A stretch of 50,849 bases of DNA from Acidobacteriota bacterium. Its GTDB lineage: Bacteria; Acidobacteriota; Aminicenantia; Aminicenantales; UBA4085. The notes under the pieces were generated by a model, which was not told the DNA's origin, did not search any database, and saw nothing but the letters and a program-made list of their open reading frames with translations. A program made the translations under genes and the position numbers. Location: positions 1 through 50,849 of the forward strand of contig JAQULS010000003.1 of the NCBI GenBank assembly GCA_028749235.1, given 5' to 3'. Shown one piece after another: positions 33,899 through 41,641 of the stretch; position 1 is the stretch's first letter, and the number at the start of each line of letters is the position of its first letter.

Positions 33899-34872
33899 TT
33901 CTTCACCTCCGAATTGAGGTTGAGCAGGGGCAGCAGCCCCCGCGTCTTGTCGTCCATGATGAATTTCTTCTCGATCTTGGTCATGACTTCGTTGAGGGTT
34001 TCGAGATAAAGGCGCTTCCGGGTGACCGCGGGCGCCTTGACGTATTCGCGGTAGACCTGGGTGAAGCGGCTGGCGTCGCCCTGGGCGTTGTTGACCCGCT
34101 CGGTGGCGTAGCCTTCGGCCGCGCGGATGGCCTGCTCGGCCTCGCCCTGGGCCTTGGGGATCTCCTGGTTGTACTCGGCCCAGGCGTCGTTGATCTTGCG
34201 CTCCTTCTCCTGTAGGGCCTCGTTGACGTCGTTGAAGGAGGGCTTGACGGTGTCGGGCGGGTTGACATCCTGGAGGATGACCTGGTTGATGTCGATGCCG
34301 ATTTCGTAAAGATCGCAGAGCTGCTGCAGCTCCACCTTGGCATCGGCGGCGATGCGGGCCCGGCCGACGGTGATGATCTCGTCCACGGCGTTGTCGCCGA
34401 TGGAGCGGCGGACGACGGCCTCGTTGATGTCGCGGAAGGTCTGCTCGGTGTCCCGCATCTTGAACAGGAACTTGTAGGGATCCTTGATCTTGTACTGGAC
34501 GATCCACTCGACGATGACGACGTTGAGGTCGCCGGTCAGCATGATCGCTTCCTTGGCCGCGTCCTCGGGAACCGCGAACCTCGAATTGACGCCGGCCTGC
34601 GTTGTCCGGAATCCGAACTCCTGCTTGAGCTGGCGCTGGACCGGGACCTTGGTCAGGGTTTCGATGCCCAGGGGCAGCTTGAAGTGCAGGCCCGGTTCGC
34701 TCGTCCGGGTGAACTTGCCGAAGCGGAGGATGACGCCCATCTCATCCGGGGCGACTTGGTAGAAGGTGCCGGATAAGACGAACACCGCCAAGATCGCGAT
34801 AATCACGATCTTGATCAGATTCTTGGGAATCTTGGGCATGCGGATTTCGTAAGTCGGGATATTGGTGGGCAT
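33895..34872 (-). CDS. hflK: HflK, partner of HflC in the FtsH-modulating complex
   Basis: This 325-residue SPFH protein has a short cytoplasmic N-terminus, one membrane helix (IKIVIIAILAVFVLSGTFYQV), and the SPFH domain starting APDEMGVILRFGKFTRTSEPGLHFKLP. A helical region follows with QGEAEQAIRAAEGYATERVN and EYVKAPAVTRKRLYLETL, as in other HflK proteins. The Gly-rich N-terminal extension of E. coli HflK is missing. The ATG at 34872 has GGAGGA upstream; the frame to 35382 is a shadow of thrC. It is the first gene of a two-gene unit with its own promoter at 34946-34975. Confidence 0.92.
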   Translation of the reverse strand: MPTNIPTYEIRMPKIPKNLIKIVIIAILAVFVLSGTFYQVAPDEMGVILRFGKFTRTSEPGLHFKLPLGIETLTKVPVQRQLKQEFGFRTTQAGVNSRFAVPEDAAKEAIMLTGDLNVVIVEWIVQYKIKDPYKFLFKMRDTEQTFRDINEAVVRRSIGDNAVDEIITVGRARIAADAKVELQQLCDLYEIGIDINQVILQDVNPPDTVKPSFNDVNEALQEKERKINDAWAEYNQEIPKAQGEAEQAIRAAEGYATERVNNAQGDASRFTQVYREYVKAPAVTRKRLYLETLNEVMTKIEKKFIMDDKTRGLLPLLNLNSEVKK

Positions 34873-34945
34873 TCCTCCTCCTTCTTCATCCTTCGCGGGT
34901 TCCCGCGTTGAAATCGATTTGCGGGAGTTTCGACATATCGTAGCT

Positions 34946-34975
34946 ATTATACGGCAAAAGCGCTGAAAAGTTGAA
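34946..34975 (-). promoter_or_regulatory. Sigma-70-like promoter of hflK-hflC
   Basis: On the minus strand, TTCAAC (34975-34970), an 18-bp spacer and a consensus TATAAT (34951-34946) precede hflK by about 75 bp. This separates hflKC from thrC upstream on the same strand. Confidence 0.55.
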
Positions 34976-35006
34976 TCGGAAGGCGAAAGGGGGAAGGGGG
35001 TCGGTC

Positions 35007-36188
35007 CTAGAGCCCGCCCAGATCCTGTTCGCGGATATCCAAAGCCACGGGGTTCGCGTCCTCCACCGTCTTGAGGCCCGACCCCGTCAGGATGAGAATG
35101 TCGGGACCTCGACCGGGTCCGAGCTTCCGCGCGGCGGCCAGGGCGACGGCCGAAGCGGGATCGCAGAAGAGCCCCTCGCGCGAAGCCAGAAGGGATTGGG
35201 CTCGCAGAATGGAGGGCTCCGATACGGAAGTCATAAGGCCGCCGCCGGCGCGTAAAAGGCTCAGTGCCAGATCCCCGCCGGGCGGGAAGGGATTGGAGAT
35301 GGCATGGGCCATCGTGTGCGGCCGCGGAAACCGCCTGACCGTCTCGGCGCGGCCCGCGAAAGCCCGGCTTATGGGAGCGCATCCGGCCGCCTGGACGCCG
35401 ACGAACCGCGGCATGGATCCGATAGCGCCTATCTCCCGCAGGTCGAGAAAGGCCCGCATGAGTCCGATCAAGTGCCCGCCCGCACTGACCGGAACGAAAA
35501 TGCGGGGCGGCTTGCGTCCATTGAATGCGTCGGCGCCCAGGGCCTCGAAGATCTCGTATCCGGCGGTTTTATAACCCTCGATGCGGAAAGGATCGACCGA
35601 GTTCATGAAATAGATGCCGCGGGTCCGGCCGATCTCGAAGCTGCGGCGGAAGAGCGAGGCATAGTCGCCGCGCACTTTGATCACCGAGGCGCCGTGGATG
35701 GCGGCGGAAACGATCTTCTGGCGAGACGTGTCCTCCTTGACATAGACCAGGCATCGCAAGCCGGCCTTGGCCGCGTAGGCGGCCGTCGAGCCGGCCATGT
35801 TTCCGGTCGAGATCGTTCCGACGCGGCGGATGCCCAGCTCGACGGCTTTCTGGACGGCGACGACGGTGCCGCGGTCCTTGAAGCTTCCGGTCGGATTCAT
35901 CATCTCGTTCTTGGCGAGCAGATGGGGGGCGCCGAGCTCGCAAGCCAGGCGGGTGAGGGAAAGCAGGGGAGTCCCGCCCTCGCCGAGAGAGAGGGCTGGA
36001 TCGAATGGATGCAAGGGGAGGAAATCCGCATAGCGCTCGTAGATTGTGGAGGCAGAAGTTTTAATGCGGCGTTTTTTTCGGCTCGCGGGGATGAGCAAGG
36101 GCCAGCCATGGACGGGGCAAAAGGGATTATGGATATCGAGCGGGTAGGCGTTCCCGCAGGCCAAGCATTCCAGGGCGTCCATGGGCAT
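35007..36188 (-). CDS. thrC: Threonine synthase
   Basis: This 393-residue PLP enzyme converts O-phosphohomoserine to threonine. It has the N-terminal zinc-ribbon-like stretch seen in many bacterial ThrC proteins (CLACG at 8-12 and FCPVHG), then EGGTPLLSL, the PLP Lys104 in PTGSFKDRGT, GTISTGNMAGSTAAYAA and the PLP-phosphate loop VPVSAGGHLIG. The C-terminal TGSGLKTVED is family-typical. The chosen ATG at 36188 (or 36182) has no ribosome site, because a palindromic repeat begins at 36189. The frame stays open into the repeat to 36251, so the original start may have been changed by the insertion. Homoserine dehydrogenase, the enzyme two steps earlier, lies 3.7 kb away. Confidence 0.88.
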   Translation of the reverse strand: MPMDALECLACGNAYPLDIHNPFCPVHGWPLLIPASRKKRRIKTSASTIYERYADFLPLHPFDPALSLGEGGTPLLSLTRLACELGAPHLLAKNEMMNPTGSFKDRGTVVAVQKAVELGIRRVGTISTGNMAGSTAAYAAKAGLRCLVYVKEDTSRQKIVSAAIHGASVIKVRGDYASLFRRSFEIGRTRGIYFMNSVDPFRIEGYKTAGYEIFEALGADAFNGRKPPRIFVPVSAGGHLIGLMRAFLDLREIGAIGSMPRFVGVQAAGCAPISRAFAGRAETVRRFPRPHTMAHAISNPFPPGGDLALSLLRAGGGLMTSVSEPSILRAQSLLASREGLFCDPASAVALAAARKLGPGRGPDILILTGSGLKTVEDANPVALDIREQDLGGL

Positions 36189-36343
36189 AATAGGGGTACA
36201 GTATACGTAATTCCCTATTTCCAAGAATAGGGGGACACCATACATAATCACCCATTTCCAGTTTCGATCAGACGAATTCGTTCTCGGTCCATTTTCCTCC
36301 GTCGGTAAAAGAATTGGGGATTGCGTATACTGTCCCCCTATTT
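36189..36343. repeat. REP-like palindromic cluster 3 (three related 34-bp copies)
   Basis: Three copies of a 34-bp repeat occur: A at 36189-36222 and B at 36226-36259 in direct orientation, and C at 36311-36343 inverted. Each begins AATAGGGG(T/G)ACA and ends in a CCC block near the far end. A and C share ACAGTATACG and can form a long stem across the cluster. Copy A abuts the thrC start codon. A decayed partial copy lies at 25364. Confidence 0.75.
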
Positions 36344-36378
36344 ATTCGTGGGCGGGTTGGCTTAGAATAACCCTTGGA

Positions 36379-36843
36379 ATGAAACAGCCCGATCCCGACG
36401 TCGTTTTCATGCGCCAGGCGCTGGCCCAAGCCCGCCGGACAGCCGTGCAAGGGGAAGTCCCGGTCGGCGCGGTTGTCGTCCGCGACGGCAAAGTCCTTGC
36501 CCGCGGCTATAACCGGCCTATCTCTCGGCTCGATCCGACCGCGCACGCCGAGATCGTCGCCATCCGTCGCGCCGCCCGCAAAACGGTCAATTACCGCCTG
36601 ACCGACTGCGACCTCTACGTCACCGTCGAGCCTTGCGCCATGTGCCTGGGGGCGATTCTGCAGGCGCGCATTCGCAGACTGGTCTATGGCGCGGCCGATC
36701 CCAAGGCCGGAGCGGTCCGTTCGATCGTCCGTTTTCCCATCGAAAAAACCAATCATCGTCTGGAAATTCAACAAGGCGTCCTGGCCGACGAGGCCGCCGT
36801 GTTGTTGCGGGATTTCTTCCGGGCTCGCCGGGCCCGTCCGTAG
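36379..36843 (+). CDS. tadA: tRNA-specific adenosine deaminase
   Basis: This 154-residue zinc-dependent deaminase makes inosine at the wobble position of tRNA-Arg(ACG). Zinc ligands and the catalytic acid are in TAHAEI (His56, Glu58) and PCAMC (Cys86, Cys89). The substrate-binding NRPISRLDPTAHAE stretch and the C-terminal FFRARRARP match TadA rather than cytidine deaminases. The start at 36379 has only a weak ribosome site (CTTGGA). It is divergent from thrC across the palindromic cluster. Guanine deaminase is a less likely alternative, given the short length and motif spacing. Confidence 0.9.
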   Translation: MKQPDPDVVFMRQALAQARRTAVQGEVPVGAVVVRDGKVLARGYNRPISRLDPTAHAEIVAIRRAARKTVNYRLTDCDLYVTVEPCAMCLGAILQARIRRLVYGAADPKAGAVRSIVRFPIEKTNHRLEIQQGVLADEAAVLLRDFFRARRARP

Positions 36844-36898
36844 CCGTTATCAGGCCTTAATCGTCTCCCTCGAAGCGCTTTTCATTCGCGCCGATGTA

Positions 36899-36926
36899 TT
36901 GTTTGTCCCTAATAAATCGTTAATAC
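36899..36926 (+). promoter_or_regulatory. Sigma-70-like promoter of propeller D
   Basis: TTGTTT (36899-36904), a 16-bp spacer and TAATAC (36921-36926) sit in an AT-rich patch. The expected start is near 36933, with GGGAGG at 36943-36948 and the ATG at 36954. Confidence 0.45.
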
Positions 36927-36953
36927 TAATGAAGGTTTTATTGGGAGGATGGG

Positions 36954-38048
36954 ATGAACAACGGCCCGCGTTTGGCTACCGTCGCCTCATTCGTTTTCGG
37001 GATTTTATGCCTCTCCCCGGTCGGATCCATGGCTCTTTCCGACTCCGTCGGCCAGAAAGAGCGCGTCATCGCTTTGCCCGAACTCGAAAATCCCCTCCAA
37101 ATCGTCGTCGAGAAAGGGAAGGCCTATTTCGCCGACGAAAGGGATATTCTTGTCTACAATCTCGCGGATGGGCGGTTTCTCAAGAGATTCGGAAAGCGTG
37201 GACAAGGGCCGGGGGAATTCCTCATGGGGCCGGGTTCCATGACGGTGGTCGCCGACCAGTTGGTAGTCGGGGATTTTAGAAAAATCAAGATCTTCACTCT
37301 GGATGGGGTCTATATTACTCAGATACAGGAACCGACCAGTATGCGATTCGATTTCCTTCCGGTTGGACGGAATTATGTCGGATTCCCTCTCGTCCGCAAT
37401 TCCGACGGCACATACTCTGTTCCCTCTGGCCAAATATATGATTCCAACCTTAAACCGAGGCGGACGTTCTTCGGGGCATTTCCCACTATGCCCGCGGCTC
37501 CGCCTCCCCCCGGAAGCTCCGAACCGGTCGGAAAAACGGATTTGCTGCTTATCAAAGATTACACGGATACTACGGTTTACGGAGATCGGGTCTATGTCGT
37601 TGATTCTCGCAGGGGATTCTCGATTTCGGTTTTTGATGAAAACGGGATCCTCCTCCGAGAGATCAAACACGCGGTCGACAAGGTCAAGGTGCCCAAGAGC
37701 TTTATTGATGATGTCGTTAGGGAATGGAAGGCATCGAAATATTGGAAAAATATTTACTCCCATGTGAATCCGATCGTGCCGGAATACTTTCCCGATATCA
37801 TCAACTTGAAAGTCGACGGCGGTCGGATCTATGCCCTGACTTCGGCCAAGAAGAATGGTCTATATGAAGTCATCATCATGAATCTTGAAGGAAAAATCTT
37901 GGAAAAGAGCTTTCGATTGCCTCTTGTCCTTCAAGATGAGTTCCGGTCCCTCTGGATACTGAGAAAAAGATACGACATCGAAGGGGACAGGTTCTTTTGG
38001 TTCGCCTATAACGACGACAAGGATACCTACGAGCTGCACATCCGTTAA
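36954..38048 (+). CDS. Secreted 6-bladed beta-propeller protein D, 364 aa
   Basis: A signal peptide (RLATVASFVFGILCLSPVGSMA) precedes a propeller with the shared signature FGKRGQGPGEFLMGP. Blades include GKAYFADERDILVYNLADGRFLKRFG and DRVYVVDSRRGFSISVFDENGILLREI. GGGAGG precedes the ATG. This copy stands alone with its own promoter, between tadA and a tRNA gene, and is more AT-rich than its neighbours. It is closest in layout to propeller C (22356). The function is unknown; the fold suggests ligand binding outside the cytoplasm. Confidence 0.78.
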   Translation: MNNGPRLATVASFVFGILCLSPVGSMALSDSVGQKERVIALPELENPLQIVVEKGKAYFADERDILVYNLADGRFLKRFGKRGQGPGEFLMGPGSMTVVADQLVVGDFRKIKIFTLDGVYITQIQEPTSMRFDFLPVGRNYVGFPLVRNSDGTYSVPSGQIYDSNLKPRRTFFGAFPTMPAAPPPPGSSEPVGKTDLLLIKDYTDTTVYGDRVYVVDSRRGFSISVFDENGILLREIKHAVDKVKVPKSFIDDVVREWKASKYWKNIYSHVNPIVPEYFPDIINLKVDGGRIYALTSAKKNGLYEVIIMNLEGKILEKSFRLPLVLQDEFRSLWILRKRYDIEGDRFFWFAYNDDKDTYELHIR

Positions 38049-38125
38049 TCAGTCCGCATGTCCGCTTAACACGTTGATTAAATAGCTGATTCCGGCAGCC
38101 CGCTTCGATTTTTTCGATGCGCCGG

Positions 38126-38156
38126 TTCTTCCCTTTTAACCCGGATTCTGTATAAT
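38126..38156 (+). promoter_or_regulatory. Promoter of tRNA-Ser(CGA)
   Basis: A consensus TATAAT (38151-38156) lies 29 bp before the tRNA. TTCTTC (38126-38131, 19-bp spacer) or TTCCCT (38129-38134, 16-bp spacer) could be the -35 box. Confidence 0.55.
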
Positions 38157-38184
38157 AGGGCGCGCTTCGCCGGAGTTTTCGCGC

Positions 38185-38271
38185 GGAGAGGTGGCCGAGT
38201 GGTTGAAGGCGCCGCTCTCGAAAAGCGGTGTGCCCGTGAGGGTACCGCGGGTTCGAATCCCGCCCTCTCCG
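38185..38271 (+). tRNA. tRNA-Ser(CGA)
   Basis: The 87-nt gene folds as a type II tRNA with a long variable arm. The acceptor pairs GGAGAGG with CCTCTCC (38264-38270), with G73. The anticodon stem is CGCT/AGCG around loop CTCGAAA, giving anticodon CGA for UCG codons. The T-arm is GCGGG-TTCGAAT-CCCGC. No CCA is encoded. Confidence 0.93.
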
Positions 38272-38317
38272 TACCTTCGCCGAAAAAAAACCTAGAAGCG
38301 CGAGGGGAGTTCCGCTC

Positions 38318-39892
38318 ATGAAACGATCCGAGCGTCTCTCTCGAAAAGCCGAAGCGGCCCGCTCGACTCTCTTCCTAGTACTCGCTCTTGTTCTCGCCTT
38401 CCTGCCCGTCCATGCGCAAGTCACGGCCCCTGTCCCCAAATCTCTTCAGGGCTTCGATAAGTTCGCGGCCGCCTCGATGGCTGAGCTCAAGGTGCCCGGG
38501 TTGGCCGTGGCCGTCGTTCAAGGCGGCCGGCTCGTCTATGCGCAAGGCTTCGGCTTCCGCGACCGCGAGAACAAGCTCCCGGTCACCCCGCATACGCTCT
38601 TCGGCATCGGCTCCTGCTCCAAAGCCTTCACCGCGGCGACGATGGGGATTCTCGTCGATGAGGGCAAGCTCGACTGGGACAAGCCCATCCGGACCTACCT
38701 CCCGGACTTCGTCGTCTCCGACCCCGTCGCTTCCGAGCGCCTGACGCCGCGCGACTTGATCAGCCATCGCACCGGCCTGCCGCGCCACGACCACGTCTGG
38801 ATCCGCTCGCCGTTCACGCGGCAAAAGATGTACGAGAATCTGCGCTTCCTCGACTTCAACCGTGATATCCGCCAGGTCTACCAGTACAACAACCTCATGG
38901 TCATGACCGCGGGGTACCTGGTCGGCGCGGTGGCCGGCACGTCCTGGGAGGAATTCGCCAAGGCCCGCATCCTCGACCCGCTCGGCATGAGCGAGACGGA
39001 TTTCTCGACCGACGACTCGCAAAAAGCACCCGACTTTTCCAAGTCCTACACCCTGGTCAAGGACCAGTTGGAGGAGTTCCCGTTCTACAACGCGGACGCC
39101 CTGGGCCCCGCCGGTTCGATCAATTCCAATGTCCTGGACATGTCCCGTTGGGCGCTGGTCAACCTGAACAAGGGCAGGTATGGAGAGGCCCTCGACAAGG
39201 CTTTTATCTCCGAAAGCACCCTGACCCAAATCCATTCGCCCCAGACCGTCGTCCCCGACATCCCCCGCTACGCCGAGCTCTTCTACGCCTCCTACGGCAT
39301 GGGCTGGCGCATTACGTCCTACCGCGGCCATCCGCTGGTCAGCCACGGCGGCGCCATCATGGGCTACTCGGCGCAGGTCTCCCTGCTTCCCCGCGACGGC
39401 ATCGGCGTCATCCTTCTCAACAATCTCGAGGACACCTCGCTCAATGGGCCGCTGGCCTACAACATCTTCGACCGCCTGCTCGGCCTGGAGCCGGTGGATT
39501 GGATGCGGAGGATCCGCGACGACGCGGCCAAGGCGGCCGCCGAGTCCGTACGGACCGCGAAGGATCGGGACAAGGACCGCAAACCGGGGACATTGCCGTC
39601 GCATCCGCTCGAGGCTTACGCCGGCGATTACGAACATCCCGCCTACGGCACCGTTTCCGTCACTTATGCGGGCGGGGCGCTCAAGGCGGACTTCCATCAG
39701 CGGACGTTCGTCATGGAGCACTATCACTACGATGTCTTTCGGATGAGCAACGACTGGATGGGAGCCGATTACAAGGTCGTGTTTTCCCTGGACTCGAAGG
39801 GTGATGTTGCCGCTCTCGAGATCCCCTTCGAACCGAGCGTCAAGGACATCGTTTTCGTCCGCAAGGCGGCCGCCGGGCCGGCCATCCGTTGA
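38318..39892 (+). CDS. Secreted class C beta-lactamase-like serine hydrolase, 524 aa
   Basis: This exported serine hydrolase belongs to the beta-lactamase/transpeptidase-like family, which includes D-amino peptidases and esterases. The signal peptide is SRSTLFLVLALVLAFLPVHA-like (about residues 15-33). The catalytic motif SxxK is Ser99-Cys-Ser-Lys102, YxN is Tyr190-Asn-Asn192, and the third motif is HGG (343-345). The C-terminal 120 residues form the extra beta domain (DUF3471-like, AYAGDYEHPAYGTVSVTY). True AmpC beta-lactamases have KTG instead of HGG, so antibiotic hydrolysis is not implied. GAGGGGAG precedes the ATG. The hom gene follows after 16 bp, so both may share a transcript. Confidence 0.85.
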   Translation: MKRSERLSRKAEAARSTLFLVLALVLAFLPVHAQVTAPVPKSLQGFDKFAAASMAELKVPGLAVAVVQGGRLVYAQGFGFRDRENKLPVTPHTLFGIGSCSKAFTAATMGILVDEGKLDWDKPIRTYLPDFVVSDPVASERLTPRDLISHRTGLPRHDHVWIRSPFTRQKMYENLRFLDFNRDIRQVYQYNNLMVMTAGYLVGAVAGTSWEEFAKARILDPLGMSETDFSTDDSQKAPDFSKSYTLVKDQLEEFPFYNADALGPAGSINSNVLDMSRWALVNLNKGRYGEALDKAFISESTLTQIHSPQTVVPDIPRYAELFYASYGMGWRITSYRGHPLVSHGGAIMGYSAQVSLLPRDGIGVILLNNLEDTSLNGPLAYNIFDRLLGLEPVDWMRRIRDDAAKAAAESVRTAKDRDKDRKPGTLPSHPLEAYAGDYEHPAYGTVSVTYAGGALKADFHQRTFVMEHYHYDVFRMSNDWMGADYKVVFSLDSKGDVAALEIPFEPSVKDIVFVRKAAAGPAIR

Positions 39893-39908
39893 AAGGAAGC
39901 CATCCGCT

Positions 39909-40928
39909 ATGAAAAACGTCCCCGTCGTCTTGACCGGATACGGCAACGTCGGCCGGGCTTTCGTCCGGCTGCTGACCGACAAGCGGCTCGAATGCGCCCG
40001 GCGCTACGGGCTCGAGCTGGACCTCAAGGCCGTCTTGCGCCGCTCGGGCGGCTGGCTGGCGAAAGGCTGCGACGACGCGGAAGCCTTGACGTCGTCCGGC
40101 GCCTCCGTCGCGCTCGAATCGCATCCGGGCTGGGTCCCCGGGCTGACGTTCGATTCGGCCATCGATCGCCTCACACCCGGCGTTCTGGCCGAAGCCACGC
40201 CCTCGAACTGGCGGACCGGCGAGCCGCAGCTCGCGTTTCTCCACAGCGCCCTGGACGCCGGCTGGAATGTCGCGGCGGCCAGCAAAGGGGCGCTGGTCGT
40301 CGACTTTCGCGGCCTCACCGAGAAAGCCCGCTCGCGTGGACTGGCCTTGAAATACAGCGGCGCCACGGCGGCCGCCCTGCCGACGGTCGACGTCGCCGCC
40401 ATCGCGCTGGCGGGGGCTTCGATCGAGAGGATCGACGGCATTCTGACGGGCACGACCAACTACATCTTGAGCCGTTTGGAAGCGGGCGAGTCCTTCGCCG
40501 ATGCCCTGATCGAGGCTCAAGCCAAGGGCATCGCCGAGCTCGATCCGTCGATGGACATCGACGGCTGGGACACGGCGTGCAAGCTTCTGCTCATCTCCAA
40601 CGCCGCGGCCGGGACGAACCTGACCCTGGCCGACATCCCTGTCGAGGGCATTCGGAACGTGTCGGCGGCGATGCTCGCGGACGCCCGCAAAGAGGGCAGG
40701 GCGGTCAAGCTTCTCGGCCGCCTGACGATCCAGGACGGGCGGGTGAAGGCCGAGGTCAAGCCGGTCGCGGTCGAGCCGTCCCATCCGCTGCACGGCATTA
40801 CGGGCACGGTCAAGGGCATCGCCTTCATGACCGATACCATGGGCACGGTGGTCGTCACCGGCGGGAAGTCCGACCCGCGGGGAACGGCGGCGGCGATGCT
40901 CAAGGATATCATCAACATCTACCGCTGA
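39909..40928 (+). CDS. hom: Homoserine dehydrogenase, short form without ACT domain
   Basis: This 339-residue oxidoreductase reduces aspartate semialdehyde to homoserine, the branch to threonine and methionine. It has the N-terminal nucleotide-binding motif LTGYGNVGRAF, the substrate region NVAAASKGALV, GTTNYILSRL, and the signature ELDPSMDIDGWDTACKLL. It ends after the catalytic domain, so the C-terminal ACT domain that gives threonine feedback control in many bacteria is missing. The ATG at 39909 has AAAGGAAG upstream; an in-frame extension to 39801 is a shadow of the preceding gene. With thrC at 35007 it covers part of the threonine pathway; homoserine kinase is not in the window. Confidence 0.88.
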   Translation: MKNVPVVLTGYGNVGRAFVRLLTDKRLECARRYGLELDLKAVLRRSGGWLAKGCDDAEALTSSGASVALESHPGWVPGLTFDSAIDRLTPGVLAEATPSNWRTGEPQLAFLHSALDAGWNVAAASKGALVVDFRGLTEKARSRGLALKYSGATAAALPTVDVAAIALAGASIERIDGILTGTTNYILSRLEAGESFADALIEAQAKGIAELDPSMDIDGWDTACKLLLISNAAAGTNLTLADIPVEGIRNVSAAMLADARKEGRAVKLLGRLTIQDGRVKAEVKPVAVEPSHPLHGITGTVKGIAFMTDTMGTVVVTGGKSDPRGTAAAMLKDIINIYR

Positions 40929-40952
40929 CGGCGATGTGTTCGCAGCATCCGT

Positions 40953-40982
40953 TTGACGGCCGGCGTCCGTATCTGGTATTTT
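40953..40982 (+). promoter_or_regulatory. Promoter of tRNA-Ser(GGA)
   Basis: TTGACG (40953-40958), an 18-bp spacer and TATTTT (40977-40982) with an extended TGG before it (40974-40976) lie 29 bp upstream of the tRNA, the same distance as for the other serine tRNA. Confidence 0.6.
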
Positions 40983-41011
40983 ATGGCGGCCCAAGCCCCC
41001 GCTGTTTTCGC

Positions 41012-41100
<89 letters not shown>

Positions 41101-41130
41101 TACCTCAGTCGAGGGGCGTCTTCCTGCACG

Positions 41131-41152
41131 CCTCCCCTAGTCCTAGGGGAGG
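41131..41152. repeat. Palindrome with 10-bp arms
   Basis: CCTCCCCTAG-TC-CTAGGGGAGG has perfect 10-bp arms and a 2-nt spacer. It lies 31 bp past tRNA-Ser(GGA) and overlaps the start of the first 181-bp repeat unit. It could end tRNA transcription but lacks a T-run. Confidence 0.75.
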
Positions 41153-41475
41153 TAGGTGGGGTAGATGTCAATTCAATCAAATCTTGAGGACGCCCCGATC
41201 TTGAAGCGCTGTCCTATCCCCCCTCTCTCGGTAGGGGGGCAGGAGGGTAGATGCCAATTAAATTGGATTGGGAGCGCTTCGGGCATGATTGGATACTTTG
41301 CGCTGACGAATCCCCTTCTTTGAGTAGGGGAGGTAGGTGGGGTAGATGTCAATTCAATCAAATCTTGAGGACGCCCCGATCCCGAAGCGCTGTCCTACTC
41401 CCCCCTCTCTCGGTAGGGGGGCAAATGAGATTGGATTGGAAACGCAGCGGGCGAGATTTGATACATTCGCGGCGC
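41144..41475. repeat. Two tandem copies of a 181-bp repeat
   Basis: Unit 1 starts at 41144 and unit 2 at 41325, both with TAGGGGAGGTAGGTGGGG. The first 100 bp of each are nearly identical (about three differences); the last part is diverged, with a short deletion in unit 2. Each unit carries a CCCCCCT/AGGGGGG hairpin with an 8-nt loop (41218-41239 and 41400-41421). Confidence 0.85.
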
Positions 41476-41482
41476 CAAACCA

Positions 41483-41496
41483 CGATTTTAAAATCG
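41483..41496. repeat. 14-bp AT-rich palindrome
   Basis: CGATTTTAAAATCG is a perfect palindrome, followed by GGGCTATACG. It resembles the short dispersed hairpins with a conserved flank found in many environmental genomes. Confidence 0.5.
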
Positions 41497-41604
41497 GGGC
41501 TATACGCGCCGCTCAGTATTAACCCGACAAATACTCCGGGCTCGGCTTCCGCCCCGGCGGTTCGACGACGGGGTTGCAGTCCTCGTTCGCGGAGCGGATG
41601 AGGG

Positions 41605-41618
41605 CGGGCTTCAGCCCG
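41605..41618. repeat. GC-rich hairpin CGGGCT-TC-AGCCCG
   Basis: The 6-bp-arm hairpin with TC loop, followed by GGGGTACCG, lies 24 bp before the Imm5-like gene. Its form parallels the hairpin at 41483, and both may mark the ends of one inserted element. Confidence 0.5.
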
Positions 41619-41641
41619 GGGTACCGAACGGGTTTATTGAA

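Larger units (their letters stand above)
41101..41641. other. 541-bp repeat-rich non-coding block after tRNA-Ser
   Basis: No credible gene is present; open frames on both strands cross repeated sequence. The block holds a 22-bp palindrome, a two-copy 181-bp tandem repeat and two short hairpin elements near 41483 and 41605, listed separately. Its start next to a tRNA 3' end is a common place for integrated or invasive DNA. Confidence 0.7.

Noticed and set aside
33899-34507. N-terminal extension of the hflC frame
   Set aside because: It overlaps hflK, reads as Arg/Gly-rich nonsense, and the GTG at 33898 has an ideal ribosome site and HflC N-terminus.
39237-39350. Reading the serine hydrolase as a true AmpC beta-lactamase
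   Set aside because: The third motif is HGG rather than KTG and there is an extra C-terminal domain, as in peptidase/esterase relatives.
41144-41475. CRISPR-like repeat at the tandem units
   Set aside because: There are only two units of 181 bp with no regular short repeats or unique spacers, and no cas genes are nearby.
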